A stretch of 64,000 nucleotides of DNA from Streptococcus sp. 'caviae' (lineage in GTDB: Bacteria > Bacillota > Bacilli > Lactobacillales > Streptococcaceae), in assembly GCF_001937065.1 (NCBI RefSeq), contig NZ_MOWR01000002.1, positions 1 to 64,000 on the forward strand. Direction: 5' to 3'. This document shows, one piece after another, positions 51,770-63,941 of the stretch (position 1 is its first letter; every line of letters begins with the position of its first letter). Below the pieces are notes generated by a model. The model made no database searches. It was given only the letters and a program-made list of their open reading frames with translations, and was not told the origin of the DNA. The translations under genes and the position numbers were made by a program.

Positions 51770-53614
51770 ATGACAAAATTTAGAGAAGATATTAGAAATG
51801 TTGCTATTATTGCTCACGTTGACCACGGGAAAACAACCCTCGTTGATGAGCTTTTGAAGCAATCGCATACACTTGATGAACATAAGCAGCTAGAAGAACG
51901 GGCTATGGATTCCAACGATCTTGAAAAGGAACGCGGAATCACGATTCTGGCTAAAAATACAGCTGTCGCTTATAAGGGGACACGCATCAATATCATGGAT
52001 ACACCGGGGCACGCGGATTTTGGCGGTGAAGTTGAGCGTATCATGAAAATGGTTGATGGGGTTGTTCTGGTTGTTGATGCCTATGAAGGAACAATGCCGC
52101 AGACGCGTTTTGTTTTGAAAAAAGCCTTAGAGCAGAATTTAGTTCCAATCGTTGTTGTTAACAAGATTGATAAGCCGTCTGCCCGCCCGGAAGAAGTTGT
52201 TGATGAAGTGCTGGAGCTTTTCATTGAGCTTGGAGCAGATGATGATCAGCTGGAATTTCCGGTTGTATATGCGTCAGCGATTAACGGAACCTCATCACTT
52301 TCAGATGATCCGGCTGATCAAGAGCATACCATGGCACCGATTTTTGACACGATTATTAACCACATTCCGGCACCGGTGGATAATTCAGATGAGCCGCTGC
52401 AGTTCCAAGTGTCCCTCCTTGATTACAATGACTTTGTCGGACGTATCGGTATCGGCCGTGTTTTCCGCGGATCGGTAAAAGTTGGTGACCAAGTTACCCT
52501 TTCCAAACTCGATGGCACGACTAAAAACTTCCGTGTGACAAAACTTTTTGGTTTCTTTGGCCTTGAACGCCGTGAAATTAAAGAAGCTAAAGCTGGTGAC
52601 TTGATTGCCGTTTCCGGTATGGAAGATATCTTTGTCGGGGAAACGATCACACCCACAGATGCCGTTGAACCACTACCAATCCTTCATATCGACGAACCGA
52701 CACTTCAGATGACTTTTCTGGCAAATAATTCGCCTTTTGCAGGACGTGAAGGTAAATTTGTTACATCCCGCAAAGTGGAAGAACGGCTGTTAGCTGAGCT
52801 GCAGACTGATGTTTCGCTCCGTGTTGAGGCAACTGATTCTCCTGATAAATGGACAGTGTCAGGGCGTGGGGAGCTGCACCTGTCAATCCTCATTGAAACC
52901 ATGCGCCGTGAAGGCTATGAGCTGCAGGTATCACGTCCCGAAGTTATCATCAAGGAAATTGACGGCGTGAAAATGGAACCTTTCGAGCGTGTGCAGATTG
53001 ATACGCCGGAAGAATATCAGGGAGCGGTTATCCAATCGCTGTCAGAGCGCAAGGGTGAAATGCTTGATATGCAGTCAACCGGCAACGGTCAGACCCGTTT
53101 GATTTTCTTGGCACCGGCCCGCGGGCTTATCGGTTACCCGACAGAATTTCTGTCAATGACACGCGGTTACGGTATCATGAACCATACCTTTGATAAATAC
53201 ATGCCGGTTATCAATGCTGAAATCGGCGGCCGTCACCGCGGTGCCCTTGTTTCCATTGATACAGGTAAGGCAACGACTTACTCTATCATGTCTATTGAGG
53301 AACGCGGAACTATCTTTGTGAACCCGGGTACAGAAGTCTACGAAGGCATGATTATCGGAGAAAATTCGCGCGAGAATGATCTGACGGTAAACATTACCAA
53401 AGCTAAGCAAATGACCAATGTTCGTTCAGCTACCAAGGATCAAACAGCAGTTATTAAAACACCGCGTATTCTGACACTGGAAGAATCGCTTGAATTCCTC
53501 AATGATGATGAATACATGGAAGTAACGCCTGAGTCTATCCGTCTGCGCAAGCAAATTTTGGATAAGAATGCACGGGCCAAGGCTGCTAAAAAGAAAAAAT
53601 CTACAGAAGAGTAA
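51770..53614 (+). CDS. typA: ribosome-associated GTPase TypA/BipA
   Basis: Encodes 614 residues, normal length. G-motifs are [10 protein letters not shown] (G1) near residue 15, the RGITI switch (G2), [12 protein letters not shown] (G3) and NKIDKPSA (G4). EF-Tu-like, EF-G-like and the BipA-specific C-terminal domain ([15 protein letters not shown]) follow. It binds the ribosome and helps growth and assembly under stress. It is transcribed from its own extended -10 promoter, with the DUF3165 gene behind. Confidence 0.97.
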   Translation: MTKFREDIRNVAIIAHVDHGKTTLVDELLKQSHTLDEHKQLEERAMDSNDLEKERGITILAKNTAVAYKGTRINIMDTPGHADFGGEVERIMKMVDGVVLVVDAYEGTMPQTRFVLKKALEQNLVPIVVVNKIDKPSARPEEVVDEVLELFIELGADDDQLEFPVVYASAINGTSSLSDDPADQEHTMAPIFDTIINHIPAPVDNSDEPLQFQVSLLDYNDFVGRIGIGRVFRGSVKVGDQVTLSKLDGTTKNFRVTKLFGFFGLERREIKEAKAGDLIAVSGMEDIFVGETITPTDAVEPLPILHIDEPTLQMTFLANNSPFAGREGKFVTSRKVEERLLAELQTDVSLRVEATDSPDKWTVSGRGELHLSILIETMRREGYELQVSRPEVIIKEIDGVKMEPFERVQIDTPEEYQGAVIQSLSERKGEMLDMQSTGNGQTRLIFLAPARGLIGYPTEFLSMTRGYGIMNHTFDKYMPVINAEIGGRHRGALVSIDTGKATTYSIMSIEERGTIFVNPGTEVYEGMIIGENSRENDLTVNITKAKQMTNVRSATKDQTAVIKTPRILTLEESLEFLNDDEYMEVTPESIRLRKQILDKNARAKAAKKKKSTEE

Positions 53615-53644
53615 AAATTACCAGTCAAAGAGAAAGGAGAAAAA

Positions 53645-53908
53645 ATGTTTTATGCTATCATCGCAATCCTGCTTTTAATGTATTACATTTTTATCGCTCC
53701 TAAGACGGTCAAAAATACCATGAATATGATTTCTGTGGTAGCTGTTGTGGCCTTTTTAATGGTGCTGGCTGGAATGACTTTTATCAGAATCATGCAGTCA
53801 CCTCCCGAAATATTTGTTGGTATAGGAATGATTGCTGTTGGCTACTGTGCTCTAAAAGATGTGCTGCAGCTGACAGTCAGACCTAAAAATAAAAAAAATC
53901 ATAACTAA
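53645..53908 (+). CDS. DUF3165 family membrane protein
   Basis: Encodes 87 residues with three hydrophobic segments (about 2-18, 27-47 and 54-72) and a basic tail (RPKNKKNHN). It matches the small DUF3165 family restricted to streptococci and relatives. Function is unknown. A strong aaaggag site lies 5 nt before the ATG, and it follows typA by 30 nt, probably in the same transcript. A weak GC-rich hairpin (ggccggga/ttccggtc) follows. Confidence 0.82.
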   Translation: MFYAIIAILLLMYYIFIAPKTVKNTMNMISVVAVVAFLMVLAGMTFIRIMQSPPEIFVGIGMIAVGYCALKDVLQLTVRPKNKKNHN

Positions 53909-54110
53909 AATAAGGAGGCCGGGACTTTGTTCCGGTCTCTTAGCTATGTTCAGCAGATTATTAAAGAAGCTCTTGCCGATAGCAAATATTATCATGCGGC
54001 TTTTTGATGAGAAAGAAAGTCCATGTCCTACTTTAAAATCTTGAAAAAGTCTTCTATTCAGGGTAAAATATTAAGGTATATAAGTTAATGAGAAAGTCAG
54101 AAATATCAAA

Positions 54111-55466
54111 ATGAAACATGTTAAAACATTTGAAAATAAAAAAGTTCTGGTGCTGGGTTTAGCGCGATCGGGTGAAGCAGCTGCACGCCTCCTGGCAAAA
54201 CTGGGTGCCATTGTAACGGTCAATGATGGCAAACCTTTTGATGAAAACCCTTCTGCACAGGCTCTCTTGGAAGAAGGCATCAAGGTCATCTGCGGCGGCC
54301 ATCCTTTGGAACTTTTGGATGAGGAATTTGCTTACATGGTTAAAAATCCGGGAATTCCTTACACAAACGCTATGGTTGTCCGAGCATTGGAGAAGAAAAT
54401 TCCTGTCCTTACAGAGGTTGAACTGGCCTACTTGATTTCTGAGGCGCCTATTATTGGCATTACAGGCTCTAATGGTAAAACAACGACAACGACCATGATT
54501 GCAGATGTTTTAAATCATGCCGGCCAGTCAGCTCTTTTATCAGGCAATATTGGTTATCCGGCCAGCGAAGTAGCGCAATCGGCAGTTTCAGATGATACGC
54601 TGGTGATGGAACTGTCCTCTTTTCAGCTGATGGGAATAGAAGAGTTTCACCCGCATATTGCTGTCATTACTAATCTGATGCCGACACATATTGATTACCA
54701 TGGTTCTTTTGAAAATTATATTGAGGCCAAGTGGAATATCCAAAAAAATATGACGGCAGCTGACACCATTATCCTTAATTTTAATCAGGAACTTGCCAAG
54801 GATCTGGCTGCCAAAACCAGTGCTAAGGTTGTGCCTTTTTCAACAAAAGAAAAGGTTGACGGTGCTTATTTAGAAGACGGAATACTTTATTTTAAGGGCC
54901 AAGCAGTCATGAAAGCAGACGAGCTCGGTGTTCCGGGCAGCCATAATATTGAAAATGCTTTGGCAACAATCGCCGCGGCTAAATTATCCGGGGTGTCAGA
55001 TGAGGCTATCAGAGAGACCTTGGCTCATTTTGGCGGAGTCAAACACCGTCTGCAATATTTGGGTGAAGTCAGCGGAGTTAAATTTTACAATGACAGTAAG
55101 TCAACTAATATATTGGCAACTCAGAAAGCCTTATCAGGCTTTGATAACCAAAAAGTTATTCTGATTGCAGGCGGTCTTGACCGCGGCAATGAATTTGATG
55201 AACTGGTTCCCGACCTTGTCGGTTTAAAGAAGATGGTGATTTTAGGAGAATCAGCTCCTAGGGTTAAGCGTGCTGCAGATAAGGCAAAGGTAGTCTATTT
55301 GGATGCTAAAGATGTAGCTGAGGCTGCAAAACTTGCTTTTGAAAATGCTGATGCTGGTGATGTTGTGCTTTTGAGTCCGGCAAATGCCAGCTGGGATATG
55401 TACAAGAACTTTGAAGTGCGCGGAGATGAATTTATTGCGGCTTTCGAAGCTATCAAGGGAGACTAG
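54111..55466 (+). CDS. murD: UDP-N-acetylmuramoylalanine--D-glutamate ligase
   Basis: Encodes 451 residues. It adds D-Glu to UDP-MurNAc-L-Ala in the cytoplasm. [20 protein letters not shown] at the N-terminus binds the uridine nucleotide. [15 protein letters not shown] near 118 is the ATP loop, and FYNDSKSTN near 325 and [22 protein letters not shown] in parts near 420 are ligase motifs. The ribosome binding site is weak (agaaag). It begins the murD-murG-divIB cell wall and division operon; murG follows 1 nt after its stop. Confidence 0.97.
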   Translation: MKHVKTFENKKVLVLGLARSGEAAARLLAKLGAIVTVNDGKPFDENPSAQALLEEGIKVICGGHPLELLDEEFAYMVKNPGIPYTNAMVVRALEKKIPVLTEVELAYLISEAPIIGITGSNGKTTTTTMIADVLNHAGQSALLSGNIGYPASEVAQSAVSDDTLVMELSSFQLMGIEEFHPHIAVITNLMPTHIDYHGSFENYIEAKWNIQKNMTAADTIILNFNQELAKDLAAKTSAKVVPFSTKEKVDGAYLEDGILYFKGQAVMKADELGVPGSHNIENALATIAAAKLSGVSDEAIRETLAHFGGVKHRLQYLGEVSGVKFYNDSKSTNILATQKALSGFDNQKVILIAGGLDRGNEFDELVPDLVGLKKMVILGESAPRVKRAADKAKVVYLDAKDVAEAAKLAFENADAGDVVLLSPANASWDMYKNFEVRGDEFIAAFEAIKGD

Positions 55467-55467
55467 C

Positions 55468-56565
55468 ATGGCGAAAAAGAAAATTGTTTTTACAGGCGGC
55501 GGAACTGTCGGTCATGTTACTCTCAATTTGATTCTTATTCCTAAATTTCTTAAAGACGGCTGGGAAGTGCACTACATTGGTGATAAGCACGGGATTGAAC
55601 ACGAGCAGATTAAGCAGTCCGGTCTTGATGTCAGCTTCCATTCGATTGCGACTGGCAAACTGCGGCGCTATTTTTCCTGGCAAAATCTGCTGGATGCTTT
55701 TAAGGTTGGCTGGGGCGTTTTGCAGTCTTTGGCTATAATTGCTAAAATTCGTCCGCGGCTGCTGTTTTCTAAAGGCGGCTTTGTATCGGTCCCGCCCGTG
55801 ATTGCAGCTAAGCTTTTAAGGGTTCCGGTTTTCGTCCACGAATCAGATTTATCAATGGGGCTGGCCAATAAAATTGCTTATAAGTTTGCTACGACCATGT
55901 ATACCACTTTTGAACAGGCAGATACCTTGGCTAAAACCAAGCATGTCGGCGCCATCACTAAAATTGACAAAAAAGACTTGAGCCAGGCGGCAGAGCAGCA
56001 GATTGAGGCTGTCAAAGAACAGTTTGATCCTGATTTGAAAACACTGCTTTTTATCGGAGGGTCAGCCGGCGCCAAGGTTTTTAACCGCTTTATTACGGAT
56101 TCACCAGAATTATTGAAAGCTTATAATATCATCAATATTTCTGGCGATAAGGATCTAAACAGCCTGAGTCCGAATCTTTATCGGGTGGATTATGTAACGG
56201 ATCTCTATCAGCCGCTCATGGATTTGGCAGACGTTGTCGTTACACGCGGCGGTTCCAATACTATTTTTGAGCTTCTGGCCATGAACAAACTGCATGTGAT
56301 TGTTCCTTTGGGAAAGGAAGCCAGCCGCGGGGATCAGCTGGAAAACGCTGCTTATTTTGAAAAAAAGGGTTATGCTCAGCAATTGCCTGAAGAACATTTA
56401 AACGTTGTCAATCTGACTGAAAAAGTCGAAAACTTACTGGCCAATCAAGATTTTTATAAAAAGAATATGGCTTCATCAAACGAGATTACCTCTCCGGACA
56501 ATTTTTACAGTCTTTTGTTAAAAGATATAGGAACTGAAAAAAAGGAACGTAATGGCAAAAGATAA
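55468..56565 (+). CDS. murG: UDP-GlcNAc:lipid I N-acetylglucosaminyltransferase
   Basis: Encodes 365 residues. It makes lipid II at the inner face of the membrane. [16 protein letters not shown] is the first glycine-rich loop, [17 protein letters not shown] near 95 the second, and [16 protein letters not shown] near 192 and [15 protein letters not shown] near 253 bind the UDP-sugar. ATG 55468 follows agggag; a frame start inside murD is ignored. It overlaps divIB by 14 nt. Confidence 0.97.
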   Translation: MAKKKIVFTGGGTVGHVTLNLILIPKFLKDGWEVHYIGDKHGIEHEQIKQSGLDVSFHSIATGKLRRYFSWQNLLDAFKVGWGVLQSLAIIAKIRPRLLFSKGGFVSVPPVIAAKLLRVPVFVHESDLSMGLANKIAYKFATTMYTTFEQADTLAKTKHVGAITKIDKKDLSQAAEQQIEAVKEQFDPDLKTLLFIGGSAGAKVFNRFITDSPELLKAYNIINISGDKDLNSLSPNLYRVDYVTDLYQPLMDLADVVVTRGGSNTIFELLAMNKLHVIVPLGKEASRGDQLENAAYFEKKGYAQQLPEEHLNVVNLTEKVENLLANQDFYKKNMASSNEITSPDNFYSLLLKDIGTEKKERNGKR

Positions 56566-57688
56566 AAAAGATACAGAAAAGCAGGAAATTCCTTTAACGG
56601 AATGGCAGCAGCGCAATTTGGAATTTCTCAGAAAAAAACAGGAAGAAAAGCTTGAAAAAGAAAAACTAAATGAAAAAAAGATAGCTGAAAAAAGAGCTCA
56701 GTTTCAGGCTGGCAAGGATGTTTCTAAAGAAGCTAAATCAAAGGCGAAAGAGCCGTCAGCTGCTGACAGAGATGCTAAGCAGGAAAAGCCAAAAGAAAAA
56801 CAAGCGAAAGTTAAAAAGCCGAAGAAGAAAAAAACACGGGTCATTCCCCGCAAAGACTTCTGGCAGGCCTTTTTGGTAATCACCGTTTCGGTGCTGGTTT
56901 TGCTGCTTTCTTTGTTTATGATCAGCCCGTTCAGCCGCCAAAAAAAGATAAAGGTTTCAGGCAATAAAAATGCCATTGAAGCGCAGCTGATTGAACGCTC
57001 AGGCATTAAGGAATCAGATTATCTGACAGCTTTGATCTTTGAAAGGAGCCGTTTTGAGACTACCTTAAAAGCCAGGGATAAATGGATCAAAGAAGCCCAT
57101 CTGCTTTACCGTTTTCCTAATAATTTTACGCTGAAAGTAAAAGAACGCAGCATCATCGCCTATACGCAGACTGACAATGGCTATATCCCTATTTTAGAAA
57201 ACGGCGCGCGTGCCGATACAGTCAATGCTTCAGAACTGCCCCAATCTTTTATGACTATCAATCTTGATAAAGTGCGGGATGAGCAGGCACTCGTTAAAAA
57301 ATTAGCAAAATTAGATCAAGCATTAGTTAAGGAAATTAAAACGATTTCCTCGGCTAATTCGAACTCTACCAAAGATTTGCTTTTGCTGGAAATGACAGAC
57401 GGCCATACTGTCCGTGTTCCTCTGTCCGAAATTGACAGTAAACTGCCTTACTATCCTAAAATCAAGAAGAATCTGACAAACGGCAGCATTGTCGACATGG
57501 AAGTCGGTCTCTACAGTACCAATTCAGATATTGAAGCTGCGCTTGCTGAACACAAGTCATCTGCAACAAGCCAAAGCTCTTCTGAGGAAGAATCAAGTGA
57601 GCCGCCAGCGGATGGCAACTCGTCTTCTTCGTCTGCCGGGTCAGAAGAATCTGCTCAGCAGGTGACAGAAGCGACTGCTGCTCCATGA
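56552..57688 (+). CDS. divIB: cell division protein DivIB/FtsQ
   Basis: Encodes 378 residues. The cytoplasmic N-terminal 100 residues are highly charged and Lys/Glu-rich. A single membrane helix spans about 104-126, followed outside by the POTRA domain ([20 protein letters not shown], about 131-200), a beta domain, and a Ser/Glu-rich tail from about 335. It is part of the DivIB-DivIC-FtsL complex that activates septal wall synthesis. It overlaps murG by 14 nt. A terminator follows, separating it from ftsA. Confidence 0.93.
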   Translation: MAKDKKDTEKQEIPLTEWQQRNLEFLRKKQEEKLEKEKLNEKKIAEKRAQFQAGKDVSKEAKSKAKEPSAADRDAKQEKPKEKQAKVKKPKKKKTRVIPRKDFWQAFLVITVSVLVLLLSLFMISPFSRQKKIKVSGNKNAIEAQLIERSGIKESDYLTALIFERSRFETTLKARDKWIKEAHLLYRFPNNFTLKVKERSIIAYTQTDNGYIPILENGARADTVNASELPQSFMTINLDKVRDEQALVKKLAKLDQALVKEIKTISSANSNSTKDLLLLEMTDGHTVRVPLSEIDSKLPYYPKIKKNLTNGSIVDMEVGLYSTNSDIEAALAEHKSSATSQSSSEEESSEPPADGNSSSSSAGSEESAQQVTEATAAP

Positions 57689-57723
57689 TTTTTATGAGAA
57701 TCAAGAAATTAAGTTTCTATAAC

Positions 57724-57760
57724 AAAAAACGTAAAAAGCTTAACATTTTACGTTTTTTTA
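57724..57760 (+). terminator. terminator after divIB
   Basis: aaaaacgtaaaa pairs with ttttacgttttttt around an 8- to 10-nt loop, with a T run on the plus strand. Confidence 0.8.
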
Positions 57761-57769
57761 TGGTATAAT
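57761..57769 (+). promoter_or_regulatory. ftsA promoter, extended -10
   Basis: TGG-TATAAT (57761-57769) lies directly behind the divIB terminator and 60 nt before the ftsA ATG. Confidence 0.65.
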
Positions 57770-57829
57770 ATTTCCTGAATAATTCTGTTTTTGACAGTAA
57801 TAGAATGGAAAGATAGAGAGGTCGAGTGA

Positions 57830-59191
57830 ATGGCTAGAGATGGCTTTTTTACAGGATTAGATATAGGAACAAGCTCGATTAAAGTTTTGGTTGCTGAATT
57901 TATTGACGGCAGTATGAACGTTATCGGTGTCAGTAATGTTAAAAGTTCGGGTGTAAAAGATGGTATTATCATTGATATAGACACTGCAGCAGACGCTATT
58001 AAAGCAGCGATTGAAGAAGCTGAAGAAAAAGCGGGGATGTCAATCAGCAAGGTGAATGTCGGTCTGCCGGCAAATCTGCTGCAGATTGAGCCTACCCAAG
58101 GAATGATTCCTGTCCCCAGCGAATCTAAAGAAATCAAAGACGAAGATGTTGACAGTGTGGTCCGCTCAGCCTTGACCAAGAGCATCACACCGGAACGTGA
58201 AGTTATTTCACTGATTCCGGAGGAGTTCATTGTAGATGGTTTTCAGGGCATCCGCGATCCTCGCGGAATGATGGGGATCCGTTTAGAAATGCGCGGTTTG
58301 ATCTACACCGGGCCAAGCACGATTTTGCATAATCTTCGCAAAACAGTGGAGCGTGCAGGTATTGAGGTTGAAAATATCATTATTTCGCCTCTTGCTCTGG
58401 CAAAATCAGTTCTAAACGAAGGGGAACGCGAGTTTGGCGCTACTGTGATTGATATGGGGGGCGGTCAGACAACCGTTGCTTCAATGCGTGCCCAAGAACT
58501 GCAGTTTACAAATACCTATGCAGAGGGCGGCGATTACATCACCAAGGATATTTCCAAGGTTCTTAAAACATCGCACCAAGTTGCCGAAGCACTTAAATTC
58601 AATTTCGGAGAAGCCAATGTCTCTGAAGCCAGTTCAACAGAAACAGTGCAGGTGGAAGTTGTCGGTGAAAGAAATCCGATAGAGGTCACTGAACGTTACC
58701 TTTCGGAAATTATTTCAGCACGCGTCCGCCACTTGCTGGATCGAATCAAGCAAGATCTGGAACGCGGCAGACTGCTCGATCTGCCCGGCGGTATCGTTAT
58801 CGTCGGCGGTGCTGCAATCATGCCCGGTGTTGTTGAGGTTGCTCAAGAAATCTTTGGTGCCAATGTCAAATTGCATGTTCCAAATCAAGTCGGTATCAGA
58901 AACCCTATGTTTGCCAACATTATCAGTATTGTTGAGTATGTAGGAACACTGACTGAGGTTGATATTTTGGCGCAGGGAGCTGTTTCTGGTGATGAAAAAT
59001 TGAGAAGAAAACCAATTGATATTAAACCGACAGGTGTTGCTCCTAAAACTAGAAGTTTCGCTCAAACACAAGAATCTACCACTCTTGAGTCGCAGCTGGA
59101 AGAGCTTCCTCCTAAAAAAGGAGAAGCAGCCAAGCCAAAACAAAAGATGAGTGACCGCGTACGTGGTATCTTTGGCAGTATGTTTGATTAA
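57830..59191 (+). CDS. ftsA: cell division protein FtsA
   Basis: Encodes 453 residues. Actin-like ATPase that tethers FtsZ to the membrane. FFTGLDIGTSSIKVLVAEF is phosphate loop 1, VIDMGGGQTTVA near 205 phosphate loop 2, and GGIVIVGGAAIMPGV near 322 the adenosine motif. The C-terminal amphipathic helix (MSDRVRGIFGSMFD) is the membrane-targeting sequence. It is followed by ftsZ at 23 nt in the same operon. Confidence 0.97.
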   Translation: MARDGFFTGLDIGTSSIKVLVAEFIDGSMNVIGVSNVKSSGVKDGIIIDIDTAADAIKAAIEEAEEKAGMSISKVNVGLPANLLQIEPTQGMIPVPSESKEIKDEDVDSVVRSALTKSITPEREVISLIPEEFIVDGFQGIRDPRGMMGIRLEMRGLIYTGPSTILHNLRKTVERAGIEVENIIISPLALAKSVLNEGEREFGATVIDMGGGQTTVASMRAQELQFTNTYAEGGDYITKDISKVLKTSHQVAEALKFNFGEANVSEASSTETVQVEVVGERNPIEVTERYLSEIISARVRHLLDRIKQDLERGRLLDLPGGIVIVGGAAIMPGVVEVAQEIFGANVKLHVPNQVGIRNPMFANIISIVEYVGTLTEVDILAQGAVSGDEKLRRKPIDIKPTGVAPKTRSFAQTQESTTLESQLEELPPKKGEAAKPKQKMSDRVRGIFGSMFD

Positions 59192-59202
59192 AATTAAAGT
59201 GA

Positions 59203-60519
<1,317 letters not shown>

Positions 60520-60521
60520 CA

Positions 60522-61193
60522 ATGAACTTACAAGCAAATAAAGATCGCATTTTTCAGGAAGTCGCTGCCTGTGCCCAGGCAGCCGGACGCAGTAAGGATG
60601 ATGTCACTGTTATTGCAGTTACGAAATATGTTGACAGTGAAACGGCAGAAAAGCTTGTTCAAACAGGGGTTAAGCATATTGCTGAAAACAGGGTTGACAA
60701 GTTTCTCGACAAATATCAAGCTTTACAGGCCTATGATTTGACCTGGCACCTGATTGGCAGTTTACAGCGGCGGAAGGTTAAGGATGTTATCAACCTGGTT
60801 GATTATTTCCATGCCCTTGATTCTGTAAAGTTAGCTGCTGAAATTCAAAAACGTGCTGAACATGATATTAAATGCTTTTTGCAAGTTAATATTTCTGGCG
60901 AGGAAAGCAAACATGGTTTCAAAGTGTCAGAAGTAGATAATGCACTTGAAGAAATTCAAAAATTTGATAAGATTAAAGTTGTTGGTTTGATGACGATGGC
61001 GCCAATAGACGCTTCTGAGCAGGAATTGGCAAAAATTTTCAGCCAAACCAATGCATTGAGAAAAAATCTAAAAGAAAAAAACTTAAAGAATATGCCTTTG
61101 GATGAATTGAGCATGGGGATGAGCGGTGATTTTCCGCTTGCAGTTCAAAATGGTGCAACCTTTGTCCGTATAGGCAGTGCATTCTTTAAATGA
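60522..61193 (+). CDS. ylmE: PLP-binding protein of the YggS/YlmE family
   Basis: Encodes 223 residues. [20 protein letters not shown] holds the PLP Lys (about residue 36), with [29 protein letters not shown] and [13 protein letters not shown] ending (here [13 protein letters not shown]) following. Members keep PLP homeostasis and lack racemase activity. It is the third gene of the ftsA-ftsZ operon and precedes sepF, as in most Firmicutes. Confidence 0.95.
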   Translation: MNLQANKDRIFQEVAACAQAAGRSKDDVTVIAVTKYVDSETAEKLVQTGVKHIAENRVDKFLDKYQALQAYDLTWHLIGSLQRRKVKDVINLVDYFHALDSVKLAAEIQKRAEHDIKCFLQVNISGEESKHGFKVSEVDNALEEIQKFDKIKVVGLMTMAPIDASEQELAKIFSQTNALRKNLKEKNLKNMPLDELSMGMSGDFPLAVQNGATFVRIGSAFFK

Positions 61194-61206
61194 AACGGAG
61201 ATACCT

Positions 61207-61785
61207 ATGGCACTTAGAGATAGCTTTAACAGAATTATTTCTTACTTTGACACTGATGAAGTCAGCGAAGTAGAAGAACCTGTTGCTGTACCGGCTCGAC
61301 AGCAGGAATCTGCTAAACGTCCCGCTGCTCAGCAGACACAGCAAAACGCAAAGAAAAGTCACCAGCCTAACCAAGGGGCTTCGCGGCCCAGCCAAGGGCA
61401 GTCAGGACAGAATCGCCGTCCTGCCAGTGAAGAAAATATTCACCCGCTGCCAACCCGCCGCAACAATGCTCAGCAGTCTGCGCAGGAAAAAACAACAATT
61501 GCCCTTAAATTTCCTCGTAAATATGAGGATGCAGAGGAAATTGTTGATTTGCTGATTCGAAATGAGTGTGTGCTGATTGATTTCCAATACATGCTTGAAG
61601 CACAAGCTAGGCGCTGTTTAGACTTTATTGACGGGGCGAGTAAGGTGCTGGCCGGCAATCTGCAAAAGGTTGGCGCATCAATGTATCTGTTGACACCAAT
61701 CAATGTTATTGTTGATATTGAAGAAATGAGTCTTGCTGCTAATGGTCAGGATGTCAGCTTTAATTACGACATGAAGAGACGTTAA
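61207..61785 (+). CDS. sepF: division protein SepF
   Basis: Encodes 192 residues. The N-terminal [15 protein letters not shown] helix inserts in the membrane. A Gln/Pro/Arg-rich linker spans about 30-95. The C-terminal SepF domain ([19 protein letters not shown], then [18 protein letters not shown]) polymerises into rings that organise FtsZ filaments. ATG 61207 is set by acggag upstream and by the conserved start. It is followed 3 nt later by ylmG. Confidence 0.95.
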   Translation: MALRDSFNRIISYFDTDEVSEVEEPVAVPARQQESAKRPAAQQTQQNAKKSHQPNQGASRPSQGQSGQNRRPASEENIHPLPTRRNNAQQSAQEKTTIALKFPRKYEDAEEIVDLLIRNECVLIDFQYMLEAQARRCLDFIDGASKVLAGNLQKVGASMYLLTPINVIVDIEEMSLAANGQDVSFNYDMKRR

Positions 61786-61788
61786 ACG

Positions 61789-62046
61789 ATGTTAGCGTAT
61801 ATTGTGTTTATTCTGGCAAGAGCAATTGAAGTCTATTCTTTCTTGCTGGTGGTTTATGCTCTCTTATCATGGTTTCCTGATGCTTATCATACTTGGCTTG
61901 GGAGACTGTTGGTTGATATTGTGGAACCAGTCATAAAACCTTTCAGACGTTTCAATCTGCAGTTTGCAGGACTTGATTTTACAATTATTATCATTATTTT
62001 GCTTTTGAATTTATTAAAACAGTTTTTATTTAATCTTCTTATTTAA
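61789..62046 (+). CDS. ylmG: YggT-family membrane protein YlmG
   Basis: Encodes 85 residues with two hydrophobic segments (about 4-28 and 62-82) around the YggT loop ALLSWFPDAYHTWLGRLLVDI and VEPVIKPFRRF. Related proteins help cell division or chromosome/chloroplast nucleoid placement, but a mechanism is not established. It overlaps no gene. The start codon lies 3 nt after sepF and ylmH begins 1 nt after its stop, a tightly packed operon. Confidence 0.92.
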   Translation: MLAYIVFILARAIEVYSFLLVVYALLSWFPDAYHTWLGRLLVDIVEPVIKPFRRFNLQFAGLDFTIIIIILLLNLLKQFLFNLLI

Positions 62047-62047
62047 C

Positions 62048-62836
62048 ATGGCAAAACAAGAGATTTATCAGCACTTTAGGTTAGAAGAGCAAGAATTAAT
62101 TGAAAAAGCTTATGATTTAATTAAACAGGCAGAAGATACCTACAGTTTTTGTCTTACGGATTTTTTAAATCCCAGAGAAATTGCAGTCATGAAGAGTATT
62201 GCAGGGCAGACAGATCTAAAGTGTTATGTCAGCTCGGATTTTATTCCTTCTGAATACGCTCGGCTGCTGATAGCGCCGGCTTACTACAGTTTGGATCTGA
62301 CAGATTTTGGTATCAGCTTGCTGGAAATTAAATACAACAGTAAATTTAATCATTTAACACATGCTCAGATTATGGGAACCTTGATTAATAAATTAGGCAT
62401 TGAACGTCATATCCTAGGTGATATTTTAGTTCAGGAAAACCGCGCGCAGGTTTTTGTTGAGAAAAGCATGGTTTCCTATTTAAGGACTCAGGTAAGCAAA
62501 ATAGGAAGAGCAGCGGTTATTTTTGAAGAAATCCCCTTTGAAAAACAGCTGGAAAGTCAATCCGATACCAAAGAAGTTGATATCTTAGCATCAAGTATGC
62601 GATTAGATAAAATTATTGCAGCAGTTCTGAAAATTTCTCGGGGAACGGCAAGTAAGTTAATCGAAAGCGAAAAGGTGAAGCTGGATTACCTCATTCAGCC
62701 TAAGGTATCTCATCTGGTTGAAGTAGGCGATTTAATCAGCGTCAGAGGTTACGGAAGATTTACCGTAAAACGCGATAACGGTTTTTCAAAGCATGGAAAA
62801 CATAAACTGACCATTGACCGAATCATACATAAATAA
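62048..62836 (+). CDS. ylmH: S4-domain RNA-binding protein YlmH
   Basis: Encodes 262 residues. The C-terminal S4 domain (LDKIIAAVLKISRGTASKLIE and VGDLISVRGYGRFTV) binds RNA. The N-terminal part is the YlmH-specific domain (YSFCLTDFLNPREIAVM). Recent work on Bacillus links YlmH to rescue of stalled ribosomes. It lies in the division operon between ylmG and divIVA as usual, with no own promoter visible. Confidence 0.93.
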   Translation: MAKQEIYQHFRLEEQELIEKAYDLIKQAEDTYSFCLTDFLNPREIAVMKSIAGQTDLKCYVSSDFIPSEYARLLIAPAYYSLDLTDFGISLLEIKYNSKFNHLTHAQIMGTLINKLGIERHILGDILVQENRAQVFVEKSMVSYLRTQVSKIGRAAVIFEEIPFEKQLESQSDTKEVDILASSMRLDKIIAAVLKISRGTASKLIESEKVKLDYLIQPKVSHLVEVGDLISVRGYGRFTVKRDNGFSKHGKHKLTIDRIIHK

Positions 62837-62846
62837 GGAGAATAAA

Positions 62847-63641
62847 ATGGCAATTACAGCACTTGAAATTAAAGATAAAACTTTTGGAACGAAAATGTTT
62901 GGCTACAATACCCAGGAAGTTGAAGAGTTCTTGGATATTGTTGTTGATGACTATGAAGAGTTGGTACGCACCAATCGTGAAAAAGATAATCGTATCAAGG
63001 AATTAGAAGACAAACTTGGTTACTTTGATGAAATGAAAGAGTCACTCAGTCAGTCTGTCATTTTGGCTCAGGAAACAGCTGAGAAAGTTAAGGCATCAGC
63101 AAATACAGAGTCAACCAACATTTTAAATAAGGCGACTTATGAGTCTCAGCAATTGGTTGATGCAGCCAAAGCGAAGGCTAATGAAATTCTGCGTGATGCT
63201 ACAGATGAAGCTAAGCGTATTGCTGTTGAAACAGAAGAGCTGAAACGCCAAAGCCGTGTGTTCCATCAGCATCTTTTATCTGTGGTAGAAGGTCAGCTGG
63301 CTCTTGCTAATTCTCCGGAATGGACAGAACTTTTGCAGCCGACAGCGGTTTATCTGCAAAATTCAGATGCAGCTTTCAAAGAAGTTGTTGAACAGGTTTT
63401 AGATGAACATGTACCGGATACTGCAGATACGGAACCTGTTGATGTCACCCGTCAGTTTACTCCGGAAGAGATGGAAGATCTGCACCGCCGTGTTGCTGAA
63501 AGCAATAAGAAATTGGAAGAAACACAAGCTGACAATGAACAGCCGATTATTATTGAAGCAACTCATGAAACGGCACCTGATACGCCTGAAGAGTTAAACT
63601 TAAACGAAACACAAACCTTTAAATTAAATATTAACGAATAA
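62847..63641 (+). CDS. divIVA: cell division initiation protein DivIVA
   Basis: Encodes 264 residues. The N-terminal lipid-binding domain is MAITALEIKDKTFGTKMFGY and EVEEFLDIVVDDYEEL, followed by long coiled-coil regions (about 35-160) and an acidic tail. It recognises curved membrane at septa and poles and directs peripheral growth in streptococci. ATG 62847 follows aaggag; the longer frame overlapping ylmH is not used. It ends the ftsA operon before the T-box of ileS. Confidence 0.95.
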   Translation: MAITALEIKDKTFGTKMFGYNTQEVEEFLDIVVDDYEELVRTNREKDNRIKELEDKLGYFDEMKESLSQSVILAQETAEKVKASANTESTNILNKATYESQQLVDAAKAKANEILRDATDEAKRIAVETEELKRQSRVFHQHLLSVVEGQLALANSPEWTELLQPTAVYLQNSDAAFKEVVEQVLDEHVPDTADTEPVDVTRQFTPEEMEDLHRRVAESNKKLEETQADNEQPIIIEATHETAPDTPEELNLNETQTFKLNINE

Positions 63642-63853
63642 CAAAAACACAAGCTTAATGAATAGATTCAGCGAGCAGGTGATGGTGGAAGACCTGCACT
63701 CTCTTGATTAAGCTTATCATTTTGTTCGTTTCTATCTGAATAACTAGGATAGAAGGCTTAGCTTGCCTTACAAGCCAAGAGGGATAGACAGCAGTCTGTC
63801 TGAACTAAGGTGGTACCACGAACTTTCGTCCTTTGATGAAGGTTCTTTTTTTG
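63642..63853 (+). promoter_or_regulatory. T-box leader of ileS
   Basis: The core aaggtggtaccacg is at 63807-63820 and the terminator gaacttt/aaggttc with a seven-T run at 63821-63853. Stem I appears to be closed by aagcttaat (63651-63659) and attaagctt. The specifier cannot be fixed by eye. Isoleucine specificity is inferred from ileS downstream. Readthrough would occur when tRNA-Ile is uncharged. Confidence 0.87.
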
Positions 63854-63941
63854 TTACTTTATTCAGGAACCAGCAAAGACTTAGCTCTTACAGCTCAGCT
63901 ATCCCTTTACAAAAGAAGTGAAGAATAAATAAGGAGTTACA

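Noticed and set aside
53915..53945. GC-rich hairpin after the DUF3165 gene as a terminator
   Set aside because: The stem needs G-U pairs and no T run follows, so termination there is doubtful; it is mentioned only in the DUF3165 entry.
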